Of a stretch of DNA of 64,000 bases, positions 45,721 through 55,062 are shown one piece after another. Below the pieces are notes generated by a model. The model had not been told where the DNA came from and made no database searches. It worked only from the letters and a program-made list of their open reading frames with translations. The stretch covers positions 33,885 through 97,884 of the forward strand of contig JAKUCV010005612.1 in NCBI GenBank assembly GCA_028386065.3. The letters run 5' to 3'. The DNA comes from Turnera subulata (lineage: Eukaryota; Streptophyta; Magnoliopsida; Malpighiales; Passifloraceae). Within the stretch, counting starts at the first letter, position 1; each line of letters opens with the position of its first letter. The translations under genes and the position numbers were made by a program.

Positions 45721-46902
45721 CTAGCTTGCGTGTTCATCATCATCTTCGTTCCCACCACCTTCCACATCCATCGGGTCATTGCTCTCATTTCCGATGTATT
45801 CATCATCCTCCTCATCATCATCATTGTCGAAGTTGTAACCTTGAAAGGTAGTGTGATATGGTGGAGGTGTGTACTTGACACGAGCAAAGTAGGAGCGAAG
45901 GGCGTGACCCTGTCGTTGAACCTCCGTGTCAATCCGATCAATTGATCGTCCCATGCTATTGATACTTAATTGGATATTGCGGATGAAGGCAGCAATGGAG
46001 TCAAGTGTGGCAGCAGGGGCTTGGTCTTGAGAAGCGGGTACTGGAGGAGCTGCTACTCGGGCATGCCTTGGTGGTTCAACGGATGATCCAGTGTGGAAGG
46101 TGGCGTCATTAATTGCCCAAAGCTTGGAATGAGGGGTGAGTTCACCAACATGAGGATTTATCCCTGCACTCATCAAGATAGATACAACCAAGAAAGCATA
46201 AGGAAGGGGATGATTATTGGAGGTATGGTCAGTCATATGCATGATCACAAATCGTGCCCAATTGATGGGAGCCCCGTGGATGATGGCATGGAGGATCTTC
46301 TCGTCATCAATTATGAAGTTCTTGTGATTCTTGGGTCTTGGTTTGATCACCCGAGTGAGCAGATAGAAGAGCACCCTGTATTCCGGGTTGATGGAATGGA
46401 TTGTCGGTCGGTTGGAGGGGTTTCGTTTTACTTTCATGAAATCGAGGTCAGTGAGAAGAGTAGCTTCATGAAGTGTGAAAAAATGATCACCCCCATAAGT
46501 TGAGATGTCATCGCCTATGTAAGGCAAAGCTGCAATCTTTCCGAATTGCTCCAAAGTCAGCTGAAAGGGTCGCCCATTGATGTTAGCGGAAAGAACATCA
46601 CCATCTCGTTGGAGTGTTGAGTAGAAGGCTCGGATGAAATCGGGATTGAAGTGGATTTGCTTCCTTGTCACAAAGCCCCATAGTTTGGATTCCTTCAGGT
46701 GGCGTTTAAGGTTTTCAAACTGCTTTTCTTGTGGGTAATCGTCTGGAAGGTAATGAGGAGAGGCAATGGCTCGATTTGCATAGTGGCATTGGTAGTGGTC
46801 GAGCTCATTTCTGGAAGTGAACCAAACTTCAGAGTCAGCCAAAGTGAATTTGTGAACTGAACTTGAGGAGCCTCCCTTCTTCTTGGATTGCTTTTGTTGC
46901 AC
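45721..46902 (-). CDS. Env-like / 'putative plant transposon protein' ORF of the Sirevirus-like element
   Basis: Intact ORF of 393 codons between pol and the 3' LTR, the place of the env-like ORF in Sireviruses. The N-terminus is basic (QQKQSKKKGG). A central globular part (residues ~60-270) reads FNPDFIRAFYSTLQRDGDVL and NGRPFQLTLEQFGKIAALPY, the pattern of proteins labelled putative plant transposon protein. The C-terminal third has a likely coiled coil (ATLDSIAAFIRNIQLSINSM) and an acidic tail (DDDEEDDEY). No obvious signal peptide or transmembrane helix is present, so an envelope role is doubtful. An upstream ATG at ~46937 is followed by a stop after three codons in the same frame, so either the start is at 46902 or the longer N-terminus has been lost. 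Confidence 0.75.
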   Translation of the reverse strand: MQQKQSKKKGGSSSSVHKFTLADSEVWFTSRNELDHYQCHYANRAIASPHYLPDDYPQEKQFENLKRHLKESKLWGFVTRKQIHFNPDFIRAFYSTLQRDGDVLSANINGRPFQLTLEQFGKIAALPYIGDDISTYGGDHFFTLHEATLLTDLDFMKVKRNPSNRPTIHSINPEYRVLFYLLTRVIKPRPKNHKNFIIDDEKILHAIIHGAPINWARFVIMHMTDHTSNNHPLPYAFLVVSILMSAGINPHVGELTPHSKLWAINDATFHTGSSVEPPRHARVAAPPVPASQDQAPAATLDSIAAFIRNIQLSINSMGRSIDRIDTEVQRQGHALRSYFARVKYTPPPYHTTFQGYNFDNDDDEEDDEYIGNESNDPMDVEGGGNEDDDEHAS

Positions 46903-47118
46903 AAGGTCTTTCCCTTTGGAATTCTTCTTTCAACCTACCATTATTTGCGAGAAATGAGTAGGAGAAGGAAAATTGGAGAAGAGAGTGAGGGAGTAGTCAG
47001 ATTTGTGTGTGAAAGTGAAGAGGAAAGTACAAGTTTTTTAGTGGAGACCAAAATATAGCTGTTGGAGCATTGAAAACAGGCTCCAACGACTATATTTTTT
47101 TTTGAAAATCAACGGTGC
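46903..47118 (-). promoter_or_regulatory. Leader and core promoter candidate for the env-like ORF
   Basis: On the minus strand TATATTTT (47050-47057) lies ~60 bp after the palindrome array and ~150 bp before the ATG. The sequence next to the array (ATAGCTGTTGG, then TTTTTTTTGAAAATCAACGG, on the plus strand) aligns with the LTR sequence between its TATA and array (ATGGCTGTTGG, then TTTTTGATTCTAACGG). It therefore appears to be a copy of LTR U3. Confidence 0.5.
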
Positions 47119-47567
47119 AACATCGATGTTGGAGGAAGAAACATCGATGTGGGACACTGTGCAACGGCTAATTTTTTTAAACAACAGCGGCAAAACATCG
47201 ATGTGGAAACGAAAACATCGATGTGGGACACTGTGCAACGGCTATTTTTTTTTTGAACAACAGCGTCAAAACATCGATGTTTAAAAAATAACATCGATGT
47301 TTGAGACGTTCGGCCAAAACATTTTGTTGAATCTTAATGTCAGAACATCGATGTGTTACTGTGAAACATTGATGTTAGAAACTTTCGGCCGAGTCCACTT
47401 AATCTGCAGAACATCGATGTGTGTTGTGGCAACATCGATGTTGTGACCTTTTTAAAAAAATGAATTGAGAAAACTCCCCTGAACATCGATGTTTTGTTGG
47501 GGAACATCGATGTTGTAATACTTCGGCCTCATATAACATCGATGTTGTTATCAGAAACATTGATGTT
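47119..47567. repeat. Palindrome array AACATCGATGTT (internal, upstream of env-like ORF)
   Basis: Fourteen copies, seven pairs. Starts: 47119/47140, 47194/47214, 47270/47290, 47344/47365, 47410/47431, 47482/47503 and 47535/47556. Within-pair spacing is 20 or 21 bp. Five copies end GTG (AACATCGATGTG), and two are AACATTGATGTT. A ~75-bp unit including GGGACACTGTGCAACGGCTA is itself duplicated. The array sits between the minus-strand env-like ORF and the plus-strand ORF at 48251. Confidence 0.95.
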
Positions 47568-48143
47568 GAAGTTTTGCAAGACTTTGTTCCCCTTGTCTGT
47601 TGGCCTGATCGAGGAGTATCTGCAAAACAAACTTAGAAGAGCCTCCGACGCTCAAGTTAGCAATTTTATAACACATTAGAATGATGCTAAGATGCACAAA
47701 TAGTACTGATACCTAAGTAATAAATTTCCCCAAAAAAAAATTCTCGGATTTCTATGCCTTGAAGATGTCCATATAAGAGTATTTTTGTCGCTCATGCTCC
47801 GGACTCGAGGTACCGTCCCATCAGTCTCGGTACGATTCCTTCTGAAGGAGAAAAATTTGTACTAGTAGCCAGAAAACATACCACGTAATCACACAATAAT
47901 TAGACCAATGCCAAGATTTTCAAACATCGAATCCTTGAGGATCAAAAATATTTTGGAGGATTGATGATAGAGATCTACTTTTCCTGTTACCAATGAAAGA
48001 TATCTTTGGCTTTCTCGGAGGTGATGAATCAATAATTAATTTGATGCCAAGATTTTCAAAAAGCAAATCTATGATGATCGAAGAGTGTTTAGAGGGATGT
48101 GGAATGAAATCTGTTGGTCTGGTTACCGAGGAAAAAAAAATTC
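47568..48143 (+). other. Upstream flank of the antisense ORF, copy B
   Basis: No ORF. Segments at 47800-47840 and 48050-48090 align with the flank of copy A (14815-14885, 15045-15080). The motif TGCCAAGATTTTCAAA is itself repeated here (47910 and 48044). Confidence 0.5.
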
Positions 48144-48150
48144 TATAAGA
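48144..48150 (+). promoter_or_regulatory. TATA-like box of antisense ORF copy B
   Basis: TATAAGA 107 bp before the ATG at 48251. The flank GGCAAAGCGGTAG aligns with copy A. Confidence 0.4.
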
Positions 48151-48250
48151 GGCAAAGCGGTAGAACGTGACTACTCAAAAGAGCATTTCGAAAAAAAAAT
48201 TTCTAACCCACATACAGAGAAAATTATCAAAATTCTTTGAACCCAAAAAA

Positions 48251-48937
48251 ATGCCTTCCCCATCATCAGTGTTTTTTATTCAAGGTGCTTCCTTAGGAAG
48301 ACGTAACCGATTAGCCTATAGCCTAATTCAAGAACGTCAAGAGGAATTGCCGAATGAGCTTGGCAGAATTCCTCGCTTAGTTTTTGTCGACGAGCTCTAC
48401 TCGTCCAGATTATTTGTTTCTCCTATGGAAGAGACAATCTTCCTGGAGGATCAAAGTACACTTAGAACCTCTTTTTACGGCTCTGCTGACTCCATCATGT
48501 TTTTCATTTTTGAAAGACTTGAGGGTTTTTAGTTAGAGCCCACCTGTCAATACCTAGAGCAAGGTAGTTATTACCAGATTACAATGACTGCCCGGAAAGT
48601 GCCTCCTGTAAGTAGGTTACCTCCAACCTGGCCAAAGGTACGATTGCTGGTGTGGAACTGCAGAGGAATCACCCGGCGCTCCCAGGAGTTTGTAGGTACC
48701 TTGAGGGATCTCAAAAATCAATATAAGCCCAATATGATATTACTTACGGAGACCCAGTGGCAACCCAAGGATGATCATGGTGTTCTTCCACTTCGTTTTC
48801 CTCCAGCAAACCGATTTGAACTGCATGGTCAGAACAACTCTAGAGGCATGTGGTTTTCATGGAATGACAGCCTTAGAATCAACATAGCTAGTGATTCTAA
48901 TAATAGCTTTAGAGTTAATGCTGAGCCGGCAAGATAA
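48251..48937 (+). pseudogene. ORF with LINE-endonuclease-like segment, copy B (one stop)
   Basis: Antisense in the Sirevirus-like element. The homologous start is ATG 48251 (MPSPSSVFFIQGASLGRRNR); an in-frame ATG 28 codons upstream (48167) gives a basic extension not seen in copy A. A single TAG at 48530 interrupts the frame where copy A has K. Otherwise the frame is open to 48937 and ends with the same AR/RR-stop region. Conserved blocks are PNELGRIPRLVFVDELYSS, RLLVWNCRGITRRSQEF and YKPNMILLTETQWQPKDDHG. Conservation across two copies with mostly conservative changes suggests past selection on the protein. Function is unknown. Confidence 0.65.
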
Positions 48938-48949
48938 GTTGTAATACTT

Positions 48950-49110
48950 ATGTTTAGTTGTGAGATAATGAATGAATGTAAGCATGTGTGCGATTGTAAT
49001 ATTATGAAATAGTGTGAGCGTGTGTGTGTGTGATTGTAATGAAATATTATGAAATAGTGTGAATGTGTGTGTGTGTGATTGTAATGAAGGAATTCAGGTT
49101 TTATGATATT
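48950..49110 (+). repeat. Short tandem repeat with TG tracts
   Basis: About two and a half copies of a ~53-bp unit with ATGAAATAGTGTGA and (GT)n, directly after copy B. The phrase GATTGTAATGAAATATTATGA matches the sequence after the stop of copy A (TTGTAATGAAAATATTAG). Confidence 0.7.
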
Positions 49111-49147
49111 TGTATGTGTGATAATTATGATGAAAGAATGCATGAAT

Positions 49148-50700
49148 TTAGATTATTGTAGAGTCAAGAATGCCAAGTTCAGTACGAATGCGAAAGAATG
49201 ACTCTTTCTCCAAGGGTTTTGTAAAAATGTCTGCTAATTGAAATTTTGTGTCCACAAATTCAATAGCTATGTCTCCCTTGAGAACATGATCTCTAATAAA
49301 GTGATGTCTAATGTCAATATGTTTAGTCCTTGAGTGTAAGATTGGATTCTTAGTTAGACTTATGGCACTAGTATTGTCACACCTAGGAGGAATGTGATTG
49401 ATGTTAAGACCATAATCCTCTAGTTGTTGTTTCATCCAAATGATTTGACCACAACAACTACCAGCTGCAATGTATTCTGCCTCGGTGGTGGATAATGCTA
49501 CACTAGCTTGTTTCTTACTAAACCAAGAAACTAAGGAACTACTGAGTAAGTGACAAGTTCCACTAGTACTCTTACGATCTAGTTTGCATCTTGCAAAGTC
49601 TAAGTCGGAATAGCCTATGAGTTGAAGTGTAGAACCTTTTAGATACCATAGTCCAACATTAATGTGCCTATTAGGTATTTCATAATTCTTTTAATTGCCT
49701 TAAGATGAGACTCTTTAGGGCATGCTTGATACCTAGCACATAAACAAATGCTAAACATAATGTCTAGCCTACTTGCAGTTAAGTAGAGAAGGGATCAGAT
49801 CATACCTCGATACTTTTTGACCTCAACTTCCTTACCTTTCTCATCCTTATCTAGATGTTCGGAAGTGCTCATTGGTGTTGCCATTTCCTTTGATCCGTCC
49901 ATTTCAAAGCGCTTAAGCAATTCCTTGCAATACTTTGATTGTGAGATGAATGTGCCTTCCTTCATTTGTTTGACTTGTAGGCCCAAAAAGAAGGTCAATT
50001 CTCCCATCATGGACATCTCAAATTTGCTGGTCATCATAGTAGAGAATTCCTTACACAACGATATGTTAGTAGCACTGAAAATGATGCCATCTATATAAAT
50101 TTGTACTAAGAGGATGTCATTGTTTTTACTTTTAATAAAGAGTGTAGTATCAACCTTTCCCCTTTTGAACCCATTGTCCAAAAGAAATTTGCTCAAGCGT
50201 TCATACCAAGCTCTAGGAGCTTGCTTAAGACCGTAGAGTGCTTTCTTAAGTTTGAAGAAATGATCAGGAAATGCATGATCTTCAAAGCCTGGGGGTTGAT
50301 TAACATACACTTTTTCTTGAATGAAGCCATTTAGAAATGCACTTTTAACATCCATTTGATACAACTTAAAGTCCATTGATGATGCAAATGCAAGCAATAG
50401 GCGAATAGCTTCTAAGCGTGCAACAGGTGCATATGTTTCTTCAAAATCAATTCCCTCTTCTTGATTGTAACCTTTTGCTACTAACCTAGCTTTGTTTCTA
50501 GTTATTATGCCATTTTCATCTAGTTTATTTCTAAACACCCATTTTGTGCCAATTATTGTATGATCAATGGGCCTTGGAACCAATTTCCAAACATCATTAC
50601 GTTTGAATTGATTTAGCTCTTCTTGCATAGCCAAGGTCCAATGTTCATCATTAATTGCTTCAAAAATGGTTGTAAGCTCAATTTGTGAAACAAATGCCAT
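49148..50700 (-). pseudogene. Sirevirus-like RT and RNase H
   Basis: RT is open from 50700 to 49795: [64 protein letters not shown] and [14 protein letters not shown]. The active site reads YIDGIIF instead of YVDDIIF, losing an essential aspartate. RNase H (49795-49435) is broken by many stops. Its last 95 codons are open again (DNTSAISLTKNPILHSRTKH, then ADIFTKPL). Confidence 0.9.
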
Positions 50701-50704
50701 ATGA

Positions 50705-51113
50705 CCTATAGTGTTTCTAAGAGAATTATGAGTACTTACCCCGCGGTTGATATCACCAATTACTGTTTCAAGAGGTTGGTCTTTAGACTCTCGCTATTCT
50801 CTAGGTAATTCTTGGTTGATATCAACCGTTGTGTCTTGTGTGTTCTCCTCTGGGTTAGTTGCTTCTTGTTCTTCTTCTTCCTTATCGTCCAATGACATCT
50901 TCTCAAGTGTACCTACAAGATCATCACAGAAATCCTTTCTTTCCAAGCGAGTATCATTTTCGAGCCAATGCCGATTATCTTTCCTTTGTTGTTGTCTCCA
51001 AAGACAACATTTCCTCCATTTGATGGCTTAATTTGCAAGAACTTGGATGCTTCTCCGGTCATGTGCTTGGAGCATCCGCTATCAAGGTACCAAAGTACAC
51101 TTGATGCCTTCAA
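50705..51113 (-). pseudogene. Sirevirus-like protease joined to the pol linker; integrase deleted
   Basis: WYLDSGCSKHMTG at 51080-51040 (protease, D-S-G) runs to GKIIGIGS. The frame then jumps to the acidic linker that normally precedes RT (SLDDKEEEEQEATN). The whole integrase is missing at about 50960, and the stop before RESKDQPLE breaks the linker. Confidence 0.8.
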
Positions 51114-51132
51114 GCATACCTACAAAAGCAAA

Positions 51133-52887
51133 TCAATGAGATTTTGGTACCCAAATCTTCTTGGGTCCTTGAGTGTTAGGAGCATAGCGGTAATGAGCTT
51201 CTTCTTGCGCCCAATGCCTATGCCTAGTAAAGGAAACAGGGGCAATGTGTCCTATTTTATTGCAACAATGGCAAATAACGTTTGGGTTGTGCATCCATTT
51301 AGGTTGATAATAGTTATTATGTTGCCTATGTTTGTGCACTTTACTCACCTTGTTTTCCTTAGGTTGAACCTTAGGTTTCCTAGGCTTAGTCTCATTTTTC
51401 TTCTTCTTAGGCTCATTTTTGAATCCTACTCCATGTTTAGTTGATTGCAAATTACTTAAGAGAGAATTCAAGTTCTTTTGAGGGGTGTTAAATTTCTTTA
51501 GTGTTGTTTCAAGTTCATTAACTTGTTCTTTTAATGTCTCACATGATGAACACTCCCTAGTTTTTGTTTCAAGTTCTCCAATTTGTTCCTTTAGTGATTC
51601 ACATGATGAGCATTCCTTAATTGGACTTTCTGGTTTATTAGCACTCCTCTTCCCACAAAACTTATTTTCCTCTTTAAGCTTTTCATTTTCACTTGACACT
51701 TTCTCCATGTCATTTTCTAGAGTTGCAAGTTGTTTCTTTAAGCCCTTATTAGTTCTAGATGCCGAAATGTATTTACCATAAAGCTCATTAAACGCATCTT
51801 GCAATTCTTCAAAAGTATAATCTTCGCTTGAGTGAGAAGTACTTACCTCTTCCGGTTCTTCCTCTCTTGCCATGAGACATAGGTTGGCCGTTTCTTCTTC
51901 ATCGCTATTGGATGATTCATCGCCGGAATCGCCTCCCCAAGAGATGTATGCCCTTTGCTTCTTGTAGGGCTTCTTTTCTTTTCCCCCCTTTGCCTTGGGG
52001 CACTTAGGCTTGATGTGCCCAACCTCTCCACATCCATAGCACTTGGGTGGACCGGACGTCTTTCTTCCTTTCCTTTCAAATTCTTTCTTCATGAATTTGT
52101 GTATTTTACGGGTGACAAGTCCGAGTTCTTGATCGTCATCGCTAGAGTCCGATTTAGTGAGCTTTTGCGTCTTGGAGGTGGAAGCTTTGAGAGCTATGTT
52201 TTTCTTCTTTGGTTCCTGCAAAGAGGGTTTAAGAATGGTAGTTTCATAGGTTAGAAGATTACCTCTAAGACTGTCAATGGTTGTGTTCGATGTCCCGATG
52301 TTTTCATAGTTTGCGTCAGCTTTACAACGCCATTCGGGAGTGAGGCATCTAAGGACTTTTCTGACCAAGTCCTTCTCGGAGTAGACCTTCTTGAGAGCAT
52401 GAAGGTTGTTTACGATTTTAGAAAATCGTTCGAACATCTCCTCTATTCCCTCATTCTCCTTCATTCGAAAGAGTTCGTAATCTGCAGTGAGGGAGTCGAT
52501 TTTGGCCTCCCGGACTTGATCGGTTCCTTCGTAGGTGACCTCCAGCTTATCCAACATTTCTTTGGCGGTTGTGCAGCAAGAGATTTTCCGGTAATCATCG
52601 GGGTTCACTGCACAATAGAGCATGTTGATTGATTTGGCATTGTTTTCAACTATTGTAATGTCTGTAGCGTTATACTCCTCCTCTGTCTTTGGCACTGTGA
52701 TTTCACCAACTTTCTTCGTCGGAATTTGCTCTCCAATCTTCATGATTCGCCAAAGAGCATAGTTGTTGGATTGGAGGCAGATTCTCATCCTCTCCTTCCA
52801 GTAGCTGTAGTTAGTGCCATCAAAGAGCGGTGGACGAGTGGTTGATTGTCCTTTGAAAAGTCCTACATAATTACTTGAAGAAGCCAT
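51133..52887 (-). CDS. Sirevirus-like Gag with extended coiled coil
   Basis: Intact 584-codon frame starting MASSSNYVGLFKGQ, 56 bp inside the 5' LTR edge. The UBN2/Retrotran-gag part (residues ~15-215) includes FDGTNYSYWKERMRI and YEGTDQVREAKIDSL. A CCHC knuckle CYGCGEVGHIKPKC lies near residue 285. A long charged coiled coil (~350-480) includes twice-repeated CSSC-E-LKEQ units. A second knuckle, CHCCNKIGHIAPV, has lost its final C. The long Gag with a coiled coil after the knuckle fits Sireviruses. It forms the virus-like particle core. Confidence 0.85.
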   Translation of the reverse strand: MASSSNYVGLFKGQSTTRPPLFDGTNYSYWKERMRICLQSNNYALWRIMKIGEQIPTKKVGEITVPKTEEEYNATDITIVENNAKSINMLYCAVNPDDYRKISCCTTAKEMLDKLEVTYEGTDQVREAKIDSLTADYELFRMKENEGIEEMFERFSKIVNNLHALKKVYSEKDLVRKVLRCLTPEWRCKADANYENIGTSNTTIDSLRGNLLTYETTILKPSLQEPKKKNIALKASTSKTQKLTKSDSSDDDQELGLVTRKIHKFMKKEFERKGRKTSGPPKCYGCGEVGHIKPKCPKAKGGKEKKPYKKQRAYISWGGDSGDESSNSDEEETANLCLMAREEEPEEVSTSHSSEDYTFEELQDAFNELYGKYISASRTNKGLKKQLATLENDMEKVSSENEKLKEENKFCGKRSANKPESPIKECSSCESLKEQIGELETKTRECSSCETLKEQVNELETTLKKFNTPQKNLNSLLSNLQSTKHGVGFKNEPKKKKNETKPRKPKVQPKENKVSKVHKHRQHNNYYQPKWMHNPNVICHCCNKIGHIAPVSFTRHRHWAQEEAHYRYAPNTQGPKKIWVPKSH

Positions 52888-52927
52888 GGAAAGTTTCTCT
52901 CAAACGGTTAAGTCTTTCAGAGAGTTA

Positions 52928-52941
52928 GGCTCCGCTACCAA
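52928..52941 (-). other. Primer-binding site of the Sirevirus-like element
   Basis: Minus strand TGGTAGCGGAGCC starts two bases after the 5' LTR. It resembles the initiator-Met tRNA site TGGTATCAGAGCC with changes at two or three positions. The two other copia elements here use the same TGGTAGCGGAGC variant. Confidence 0.75.
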
Positions 52942-52942
52942 T

Positions 52943-54212
52943 TGTTAGAATAGGTGCCCTACGCTAGAGGTGGGGTGAATAGCGTTTTATGGACAAAATC
53001 AAAAACTTGCAGGAAATAATTGCGGAATTGACAGAATGAAGGATACATCAAATTTTATACTGGTTCACACACACAACTTGTGTGGCTAATCCAGTCCTCC
53101 GAGAGACTGTCTCGAAGATTTAACTATCTAAGTTAAGCTTCCGGGTGCTTAACAAACCGTTTACAGACCTTAGAGCTCGAGTCACACGAAACTCTCCTTA
53201 CTTGCTTGAAGGTACCTCACTTCAAGACTTTCCTCACAGAAAGAAAGAACCTCTCCCTATGAATTACAATACGGGAACTAACCTCCCAAATAATGTATGG
53301 CAACAAAATATAACACTCAAAACAGAAACTCTCTCAAGAGTGGTTATTGAGCAACAATGTAAGCACTTTAAGGCAACTCTTAATTTTCAAAGGTATTAGC
53401 TCATAAAAAAAGTGTATGAATGTTTTTCAATGTATGCTTGAATGTATGAAGAGTTGATTTCTTTAAAGAGAGGTTTAATGCCTTTATTTATAGCTTCAAA
53501 AACTTATATGGCTGTTGGGAACAAGTTCTGAACACCTTTAGACAAGATAACATGCAAGGTGGAAAAGAATTTTTGATTCTAACGGCACAACATCGATGTT
53601 GGGTATCACAACATCGATGTTTGTCCGTTGGATTTGAATTATTGAAGCCAACGGTCACTAAAACATCGATGTTTGCATATCCAACATCGATGTTTTCAGG
53701 AACAACATCGATGTTTACAGTGCCAACATCGATGTTTTAGTGCTTCGCAAAAAAGTATTGTAATGTTGATTTGTAAGAACATCGATGTTTCAACAGATAA
53801 CATCGATGTTATTTTGCTGAATTGTCATAACATTGATGTTATGGTCACCAACGTCGATGTTGTGGCGCTTTGCTAAATTTTGAAGAAAAACTTTGAAGAT
53901 CAGAACATCGATGTTGGGGTACAAAACATCAATGTTTAGTGCTTAAAACTTGTTTTTGTGTTGGATGATTGGTGAAGTGATGCATGAGGAAACACCGATT
54001 TTGTTTGAGCTAATAACTTGGAAGATTTAAGTGCTAACCTTGTACAAATGAGTGTACAAATGAGTTCTAAGTTCTATTTCAATTCTTGTGCCCTTCTTCA
54101 CTTCTCATTTTGAGCTTCTTGAGTGATTTCTTTTTGCTTGGATTGTTGTGATTGGTTTGTCAATATCAAAACCTGTGTGAAGTAAAACAGGCATTAGCAA
54201 CATAGTGTAACA
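52943..54212 (-). repeat. 5' LTR of the Sirevirus-like element
   Basis: 1,270 bp, TGTTACACTATG to TATTCTAACA on the minus strand. It has the TATA box TATAAATA (53485-53492) and the palindrome array at 53589-53936. A 12-bp tandem duplication (TGTACAAATGAG) lies near 54050. Confidence 0.9.
53589..53936. repeat. Palindrome array AACATCGATGTT (5' LTR)
   Basis: Twelve sites in the same positions as in the 3' LTR. Nine are exact. Three are changed: AACATTGATGTT, AACGTCGATGTT and AACATCAATGTT. Two of the three are C-to-T or G-to-A changes at the central CG. Pair spacing is again 21 bp. Confidence 0.95.
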
Positions 54213-54217
54213 CCTAC

Positions 54218-55024
54218 CCCGTCCTCGACCAGAACCATGGCCGCGGCCGCCACGACCACCGCAGTTGGAGAATCCGGCTTGAGCAACATTAGCCGAGGCA
54301 GGAAAAGAACTTTTCGTGGCTTGAGCTGCAGCATCCATGGCAGGAGAAGATGTAATGACAGCAGTGCTCAGAATAATCAGTTTTAAAGGGTCACCAGTAA
54401 GGAATTTCTGGGTCATCAGAAGACTCTGAAGTTCAGAGAAGGTCACCGGGTCGGGCCTCGCATTAAGTGTGGTGACCAATGGCTGAAACTCAGCTCGCAG
54501 ACTGCGAAACACATGGAGATTGAACTCCACAATAGATAGTGGTCAGACAAGCTTTTAGCACGATTAAGGTAAGAATGAGCATTTTCATCAGGATTTCGAG
54601 TAAGAGGCCAGAGATTCCTCCAGAGCAAGCCACGCCTCCCGAGATATGGTTTTGCCGACCACGGTGGAGAATACACCAACAGAGATGGAAGACAAGATGG
54701 CACTAAGAATCAACTTGTCTTGCTGAAACCAGTGGGATTGGTTTCCTGTTCACCATCTTCTTTTTCTACTGTAAGAACAGGGCATGGAAAGGTTCCATCC
54801 ACGTATCCCATTACGCCTTGGCCGATGAGGAACGGCTCAATCTGAACATGCCAAAAGACGTAGTTCGACTCAGTGAGCTTGATGGAGACATACTGACCAG
54901 AGTTGGAGAGTGGATGTAGAGCACGTTGACCATCCTGGACAAGAGGAAGTGGTGCAGCCTATATAGGAGGATTGAGTGCACCACTCTGTGAGTCAGAATC
55001 TGATTCATGGGAACCAGTTGACAT
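54218..55024 (-). pseudogene. Gag of the copia at 40132-55299
   Basis: Starts MSTGSHESDSDS at 55024, with a stop soon after (NPPI-stop). It continues SIKLTESNYVFWHVQIEPF and LIGQGVMGYVDGTFPC, frameshifts near 54730 and 54545, then reads FNLHVFRSLRAEFQPLV and an RG-rich tail (GGRGGRGHGSGRGRG), where the Sirevirus-like element enters. Beyond the insertion the knuckle remnant lies near 44110. Confidence 0.85.
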
Positions 55025-55062
55025 GGCAGATCGATGCAGTTATGCAGATCGCTCCGCTACCA

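Larger units (their letters stand above)
44175..54212 (-). mobile_element. Sirevirus-like Ty1/copia with env-like ORF and palindromic LTRs
   Basis: TSD CCTAC at 44170-44174 and 54213-54217. LTRs are 44175-45432 (3') and 52943-54212 (5'), nearly identical, with a 12-bp duplication as the main length difference. The primer site TGGTAGCGGAGCC lies at 52928-52941. The polypurine tract CAAAAAGGGGGAAAT at the 3' LTR, with extra copies nearby, is a Sirevirus trait. Minus-strand order: Gag, protease, RT, RNase H end, spacer with an antisense ORF, env-like ORF. Integrase is deleted, and RT has YIDG in place of YVDD. It is therefore not autonomous. It lies within the gag of the copia at 40132-55299. 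Confidence 0.9.

Noticed and set aside
47119..47567. CRISPR-like array
   Set aside because: Regular short palindromes might suggest one, but repeats are 12 bp, spacers ~9 bp and not unique, the genome is plant, and the array is a copy of an LTR promoter.
48829..49143. Histidine-rich minus-strand ORF
   Set aside because: Translation of the TG-rich tandem repeat after antisense ORF copy B.
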